NCBI GenBank assembly: GCA_963682175.1
Contig: OY821784.1
Location: 32,221,621-32,285,620, forward strand
Direction: 5' to 3'
DNA: 64,000 nucleotides
Origin: Triglochin maritima
Taxonomy: Eukaryota > Streptophyta > Magnoliopsida > Alismatales > Juncaginaceae
Both the position numbers and the translations under genes were made by a program. The notes beneath the pieces are model-generated. The model worked only from the letters and a program-made list of their open reading frames with translations, did no database searches and was not told the origin of the DNA. This document shows, piece after piece, positions 58,490 through 64,000 of this stretch (position 1 is the first letter of the stretch; every line of letters begins with the position of its first letter).

Positions 58490-59983
58490 ATGGATGGTTA
58501 CATGGGCGACCATTCATATCATTGTTGGGACCAGGATGATTCTCCCTGGTATTCCGGACCCATGCAACCTGGGGTGGCTCAGACGAACACCCCGTACGGT
58601 TGGGATGATCTTCATTATGTGACTGAGCAATCTTCATATAGGGGTGATATGAGAGAGGCACCGACGGCTAGATCTCCATCTAGTTATGTTGGATCATACT
58701 CTGGGCAACAAACTTTGGCCTCTTTCATGCATGCGGTAGACGACATGAGTGCACCAGTGGCTCCAGTAGCCATACCGTGCGATTGTTGTGGGTTGAGTGG
58801 TCATAATATCGGGGAATGTCCTTATGTTCCCCCAGAGCCTGAGTATGAGCATACATTTTCCCAAAATGCTCAATATGACCATTACGCATCCGCATACATC
58901 CCGAGAGTGATGGATTCATGGGGAAACAATTCTTATTCAAATTCTTATACTTCATATTCTACCCAGTATCCTCCTCCCGAATACCCAGAATTCTACCAGC
59001 ACCCCACTCCAAATCATTGGACTCATTCTCAGCCCATCAACACCCAACCCCAAAATTTTCCAAGCTCTGACTTGGACCCCATCGTTGACCGCATACCTGA
59101 TTCCTTGAAACAAACTCTCCAAACATTCATGGAAACCACACAAAACTTATTGAAGTCCAACTTGAATTCCTTGCAAACCATGGAAATGCAAGTGAGCCAG
59201 ATGACACAACAATTCCATGAACGTGAGGAGGGTAACTTTTCTTGTCAACATGAGGATTCATCTTTTGATATCGAACCACCACCACATCCACAAATTCAAA
59301 GCACAATCTTTCAAAGTCAAACTCCTAGTCAGTCTGAGGGACTTGGGGTTTCAATTCACGATCACTTAGTGGAGGATTCGATTCAAATTGAGAATAACGT
59401 GGACCAGTTTCATTATGAGTCGGCACATGATTGTGCCTTATCTTTTTGTCCCGTGGCCCTTGAGCCACATGATCTTCATGTTGTGCCTCTTAAGGACTCA
59501 CCTCTGGTGGAGCAAGAGCTCCCTAGTACCCTCAATTTCAAACAACCTGATGAGAGTTTGCCTCTCACTATTGTTCCTGATCATCTTGGAAATGATGGAA
59601 CATCAAACAACTACATTGCTCATGAGGGTATTAGGAGTTCCTTGGAGGATACTTTGGGTATGAGACCCACTTCCTGTTCTCCTGGTGAGTTGGACATGCA
59701 TAACGAGGTGCTTGACCTCGTTCCGACCCACCAGCCTGTTGGTTGGAGAGTTTGGATTGATGATCATAACTTCAGTTCCGCAACGGGAGATATTTTTCTT
59801 CCGTTGCCCCTTACTTCCCAAACTCTCGAGAGGTTCAAACTCTTTCAGTTTGATCCTTTGAATGAGACGCCTTTGCGTCCAATTCATGAACCTCTCATTT
59901 CATCTGGTGCTCTTTGTGAAGGGGGCCCACGCATGCGTATTCTGGCCCCGCGTGGTGTCATGTTCCCTTTCCAAGTGAATTGA
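58490..59983 (+). CDS. Gag-like protein of the nested LTR element
   Basis: An intact 497-codon frame from the ATG at 58490. A single CCHC zinc knuckle CDCCGLSGHNIGEC lies at residues 97-110. Around residues 205-240 the sequence LKQTLQTFMETTQNLLKSNL, then NSLQTMEMQVSQMTQQFHER resembles the helical segment near the end of Athila-type gag. The region between is Tyr/Pro/Ser/Gln-rich and the C-terminal half is acidic and unrecognised. The usual gag capsid domain is not visible N-terminal to the knuckle, so this may be a truncated gag. Conservation of the long open frame in a young copy suggests selection or recent origin. Confidence 0.75.
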   Translation: MDGYMGDHSYHCWDQDDSPWYSGPMQPGVAQTNTPYGWDDLHYVTEQSSYRGDMREAPTARSPSSYVGSYSGQQTLASFMHAVDDMSAPVAPVAIPCDCCGLSGHNIGECPYVPPEPEYEHTFSQNAQYDHYASAYIPRVMDSWGNNSYSNSYTSYSTQYPPPEYPEFYQHPTPNHWTHSQPINTQPQNFPSSDLDPIVDRIPDSLKQTLQTFMETTQNLLKSNLNSLQTMEMQVSQMTQQFHEREEGNFSCQHEDSSFDIEPPPHPQIQSTIFQSQTPSQSEGLGVSIHDHLVEDSIQIENNVDQFHYESAHDCALSFCPVALEPHDLHVVPLKDSPLVEQELPSTLNFKQPDESLPLTIVPDHLGNDGTSNNYIAHEGIRSSLEDTLGMRPTSCSPGELDMHNEVLDLVPTHQPVGWRVWIDDHNFSSATGDIFLPLPLTSQTLERFKLFQFDPLNETPLRPIHEPLISSGALCEGGPRMRILAPRGVMFPFQVN

Positions 59984-61598
59984 CCCACTCTTGAGGTTCC
60001 CATTTGATGTCTTTTGACAAATGAAGATGGGAACTTATGTTTGTACATAGTTATATAAAAAAAGAAAGAAAAAAAAAGAAAAAGAAAAAAAAGAAGTACA
60101 ATAAAAGACTCCTTCAGTAAGCATTGATTGTTGTGAGCCCCAACCCTTGTGTATTTGGGCTCCATTTCTTTCACGTATTTGTATCCCTTCTTTAGCATCT
60201 CACAGGTTTTGATGGAATTCGGGTTATGTCCATCAACATGACCTTGCACTTCCCTTTGTACTTCATGTTGGTGAGATCTCTCCTTTTTATGCATCAATCC
60301 ATGTAGTATCTTGCTTGCATTCATTGAGGACAATGCATGAAGTAGGTGTGGGGGGGTGTTTTACGTGTGTACATAGTCGAGTCTTTTTCCTTTGATTTTG
60401 TTTTCTTTTGTTTGCATTGTTAGGGTCATGATAGTGTGCTGCATTTAATATCGATATATCTGCTTCCCATGATCCTTGGGTGACTTGTCTTCTTTTGCTT
60501 GCCTAGTGCTTCAAAATTTTCACATTTCTTTCAAAATCTTCATGTGTTTTCGAAAGAAAATGTTTTGTGGGTTTTGCGTGTGTTTAGCATGTGCAAAACC
60601 GTTGAGAGGCAAAGTAAAAAGAAAGCTCCCAAAATTGTCTTGAACTTGATGCATTAGGATATCTAGTACGTGGCTTTAGGATTTATCGAGTCGTTAGGAT
60701 GCACCCCAGTTTTCCCTTGGGGGTGAGTAATCATAGGGTTTCAGTGCTCAAACATTTAATGAAGTCCACCCTGAACCTAGTGAGTCAATAATTCGTGTCT
60801 GTTAACTTAAGGAAGTTTGTTGTAGTCATGGACCCTCTAAATCCTGTTGTGAGACATTAGTGTAGGGGTATTGGTTCATGTGTAGATAAGAAATAAGTGA
60901 GTAGGTGTTCTCTCTTCTCGCACGGCTCCTATCACTCGGGAAAGTAGGTCTGAGGGGACTTTGTGCCTGGTGCTTTCGAGTCATCTGACTTGGGATGCGC
61001 CGACTGAACTCCCGTTACACGGGTGGTAGGGATTGCCCTATGTGGAGATGTGGGGAAAGGTGTACATGATAGTGTAAGTCCTCATGGACAATGATGCATG
61101 GAACCTGACCCTGGGAGAATGAAGCTCCAACTAATAAAAAGTAAAAGAAAAAAAATGTGAAAAGAAACAAAAAGAAAAAAATATGATAATGCAAATAAGA
61201 ACCTTAATGGACTTTACACTTTGTAGCACTTGAGGATGTTGAGGTTGTCCATGTCTTTCACATAATTCCTTATTTAACTTGCACGAATGGTTCATTAGGG
61301 TAGAGGTGTGGACTGATCACCTATATAGAGTCGGCCCGTAGCATTACCGCGTCCATTGATCGACAAAATATTTCCAACGAGTCGAGGTCTAGATTGAATA
61401 ATGCATCTTGTTCGGATTTTGTGGGTATATCCGCTGAAAACCCTCAGGAGACAACACTCCTCCTCCTTGGCAACAAAGAGGTTTAACGGCTTGTTGCACG
61501 TGCTAAGTGCAACCGTGATTCCTACGAAAGTGAGTTAGGATTTCTTGTTTCTCGTTTGTTTTTCTCTTTCTTTGTTTTGCTCGAGACTAGCAAAAACT
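59984..61598 (+). other. Non-coding 3' part of the nested element
   Basis: About 1.6 kb without a supported gene. It has purine tracts at 60058-60095 and 61138-61190 and a run GTGTGGGGGGGTG at 60348-60360 that resembles a second polypurine tract. No pol motifs are found on either strand. Confidence 0.65.
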
Positions 61599-61614
61599 TA
61601 GGTGTGGGGGTATT
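61599..61614 (+). other. Polypurine tract of the nested element
   Basis: TTAGGTGTGGGGG then TATT directly before the 3' LTR is the site where plus-strand DNA synthesis starts. Confidence 0.75.
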
Positions 61615-63171
61615 TGATTGACATCATTTCATGCTCATATTTGTATCTTATATCCATTATCTTACACCTAAGCAATGCTACGTGACGAGTTTTATGTTTA
61701 GTTTTCAGGAATAAAGAGGTTTGAAGAGAAGAGCCATGAAAGGACCCAAAAGCTGGGAAAAAGGACTGAATGGTGAGATCTAGGGACCAAGATGCAAGGG
61801 AGAAGGACCTGAATGTAAGACAGAAGGACCTAAGAGCAAAACAGAATACTCCACACCATCATGGGGAGTATTTTACCAATTCTATTCGGGTCGGAGCTCC
61901 AACAAGTCGAGTAACCGCATCAAAGACCAACAATACCAGAAAGCAAAGCCCACAACAAATTCCAACACGATCCGACAATTTTGGACAGCCAATTGGCGGT
62001 CTTGGACCGCTAATTGGCGGTCCATATTGCTCAGGATCCGTCGAAATTTCTCCTGGACTTGTATTAATGTTCGTTTAGGCTATTTTTGGTATTGGTTTAG
62101 TCCCACATCGGGGGATTGTCCCCGATTAGCTTTTTCCATGCTTATAAATAGAACTCTTCACCTTCCATTGTAATTACCCATTGCTTGGTGGCATTCTCTC
62201 TACTAAGGAGTGAGCCTTGAAGCAAAAACTCAAGGTGGAGATGAATGCTACCTTCAATGTGAGTCATTTGTTAATAAAATAATTCTTCTAGTTTTTTTCA
62301 ATCTTGTCTTTTAATTTGTGCATGTTTGTTTAGTCTTTCCTTTCCTTTTATGTTTCTTTAATGCTTCTTGCCTTCTTAGTTAACTTTCATTTCAGTATTA
62401 TGCTTTCTTTTGCTAATATAGTTAGTGTAATGAGTAGTGAGTAGTTCCATTCCCCATTTGGGGGGTGGAGAAATATGTGATATAATCATGTAGTGTATTA
62501 AGTGTGTGTTATGTTTATCCCTTGAGCTTTATATGATTTCCATAACCATCTAATGGGGTTTCACTCTTATCTTTGATATGCTAATGCTCTTGAATGAAGC
62601 TTTGCTTATGCTTTGATTAGTGGACCTATTTTATGGGGAATGATAAGGTTAGGATATGGATGAAGTTAATATTGGAAACACAATTTGTAGTGTATGTGCT
62701 CTTGTTGCCTTTACCTTAGCTAATGTCTTGTATGTTTTAATGATGTAGTGAAATCTTAATTCATGTAGAGGCATAGTAGGGTATAGTCTTTATACTTGAG
62801 TTCATGTAGCTTCATTCCAATTATTGTCTTGTATGTTTTAATGATGTAGTCTTATCTTAATTCATGTAGAGGCAAAGTTGGATGTAGTTTTATGATTTCA
62901 TGTACTACATGTTGTGAGGAGCTTAATGAACACACACACACACTTCTTTATGTTCACATTATTTCTCTACCCCCTTTGGGGCTTAGTTTATTGCTTATCT
63001 CCATTTCCATTTGCATCTTAGTGTAGTTTAGTGTAACCAACCTTTCTTCCCTTTCTTTACCTCTCGCCTTCGTACAAACCAAGTGTCGACACACCTCCCA
63101 GTGGACGACCCGTATTTGCCACCGCTTCAACGCGGTCGTGCACTTGCGGTTAAATATAAAACGATCAATCA
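61615..63171 (+). repeat. 3' LTR of the nested element
   Basis: It has the same length and, apart from one transition near 63136, the same sequence as the 5' LTR. It is followed directly by the target duplication CTGGT. Confidence 0.95.
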
Positions 63172-63254
63172 CTGGTCTGCTACAGTTGGCTTCCAGAGCT
63201 TTTCGGTGAGTAGTTGCTTGATTTCGGGACGAAATCCTTTTAAGTTGGGTGGAT
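63172..63254 (+). other. 3' remnant and polypurine tract of the gypsy element
   Basis: After the target duplication come TGCTACAGTTGG..., then ATTTCGGGACGAAATCCTTT and TAAGTTGGGTGGAT, which closely match the usual end of Tekay/Del-type elements (tttcgaggacgaaat...) and its polypurine tract. It is joined to the RNase H end in the pre-insertion sequence, marking the integrase deletion. Confidence 0.8.
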
Positions 63255-64000
63255 TGTTATGTCCCTAACCCTGTTTAGGGTTTAATTAGTGTTAAGTGAG
63301 GTTTGACTTTGGGGAGGAGAGAGAGAAGTATGGGTGAGGTATGGGAGTGGGGTTGCAGGGGATGGTGGGGAGTGAGGGAGGTATGGTGGGGGTGTTGGTT
63401 TTGTTTATATAACAAAACTCTCCTTCTCCATTTTTCTTCTTCTTCCACTTTTCTTCTTCCTCACTCACCTTGTTCTCACGTCCTCTCTCTTTGGTCGGCG
63501 AGCAGCTCCGGTGGACAGTGATCGAGGCGCGGAGGCTCCGGCGTGAGGAGGTCGCAGCAAGGAGGAGGTTGCGGGTGCGGAGGCGCGAGCGTTGCTCCGG
63601 CGTTTCTCCGTCCTTGTTTGAGGTGTGCCGCTCATTAGTGTGATTTTGTTGCTCACCCGTGTGGAAGGGTGTTGTTGGTCGGTCGGGGGAGGTCGAGGAC
63701 CTCTCCGGCGACGCGTTTCTTCGTAAATCCTCGGCTGGCGCGAGGTTGAAGACGACCAACGGTCGACCGGGTCCTTCGGGCGGTCGACCGTTTTAGCATT
63801 GTTTGCCCGACTTTAACCTTCACCGGTCGAACGATGCCTTGGGGCGGTCGACCGGTAGTGCATTATTGCTGGTGAGTTGGGATTTTTCTACCTGTTGTCG
63901 GTCGACCGGTTCCTTGGGTCGTTCGACCGGAACTTAAGTGTACTGATTATTGTTGTATGATTGTTCGACCGATTTTATATTGCGTTCGACCGATTGCATG
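63255..64000 (+). repeat. 3' LTR of the gypsy element, cut by the window end
   Basis: It begins TGTTATGTCCC and follows the 5' LTR base for base, except for one 21-bp insertion near 63368-63392 (containing GAGTGAGGGAGGTATGG) and one A-to-G change at 63610. By the 5' LTR length about 1.46 kb should lie beyond the window. Confidence 0.95.

Larger units (their letters stand above)
55801..63171 (+). mobile_element. Young gag-only LTR retrotransposon nested in the gypsy pol
   Basis: LTRs of equal length (1,557 bp) at 55801-57357 and 61615-63171 differ at one position seen by eye (57321-57323 GCC against GTC). The 5-bp target duplication CTGGT is perfect at 55796-55800 and 63172-63176. A tRNA-Asp primer site, a gag-like frame, a long non-coding 3' part and a polypurine tract are in the correct order; pol is absent. 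It resembles the TR-GAG type described in plants, built on an Athila/Tat-like backbone. It needs enzymes from another element. Confidence 0.95.
50456..64000 (+). mobile_element. Ty3/gypsy LTR retrotransposon lacking integrase, with nested element
   Basis: A 5' LTR (50456-52641), an initiator tRNA-Met primer site, gag, protease, reverse transcriptase and RNase H are followed by a nested LTR element (55801-63171), a 78-bp 3' remnant and a partial 3' LTR (63255 to the window end). The gag and pol motifs fit the Tekay/Del-type chromovirus group, but integrase and chromodomain are missing. Over the visible ~746 bp the two LTRs differ by one substitution and one 21-bp insertion, so insertion was recent. 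The right end lies outside the window. Confidence 0.9.

Overview
The window is nuclear DNA of a flowering plant, probably a eudicot; the species cannot be named from sequence alone. The evidence is two intron-rich plant genes, plant tRNA-derived SINE remnants, and plant lineages of CACTA, MULE, hAT, LINE, Ty1/copia and Ty3/gypsy elements. There are no bacterial operons, CRISPR arrays or RNA genes that I can support.

Layout. Positions 1-6233 are a graveyard of broken transposons: a CACTA TNP2 transposase, two LINE reverse transcriptase pieces, a reversed LTR fragment and a Ty1/copia gag. Positions 6234-14788 hold an almost intact Mutator-like element (MULE) with a 9-bp target duplication. It carries a FAR1/FHY3-type transposase gene (+) and a ULP1-like cysteine-protease gene (-), each disabled by one visible in-frame stop. 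It sits inside a LINE reverse transcriptase whose two halves remain on either side. Positions 17165-34621 (-) are a complete 17-exon gene for the class III phosphatidylinositol 3-kinase VPS34 (812 codons plus stop). A 1.9-kb deleted relative of the MULE (34740-36635) lies about 118 bp upstream of its start codon. Positions 36645-43700 hold a copia LTR and gag remnant, an hAT-type MITE, and two solo LTRs. Positions 44232-49415 (-) are a nine-exon gene for a plastid phosphoenolpyruvate/phosphate translocator-like protein (368 codons). From 50456 to beyond the window end is a young Ty3/gypsy element that lacks integrase. A second, very young, gag-only LTR element (55801-63171) is nested in its pol.

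The most unusual signals are two families of short palindromes repeated with about 21-22 bp spacing. The first is a TCCGGA repeat that fills introns of both MULE genes and the space between them, and recurs in a changed TCCGAA form in the deleted MULE. The second is a GGTCGACCG array in the transcribed part of the gypsy LTR. Both look like arrays of protein-binding sites spaced at about two helical turns, but no function is shown.

The two host genes are unrelated in pathway: VPS34 makes PI3P for endosome and autophagy traffic, and the translocator moves phosphoenolpyruvate across the plastid envelope. The rest of the window is explained mostly by nested transposition.
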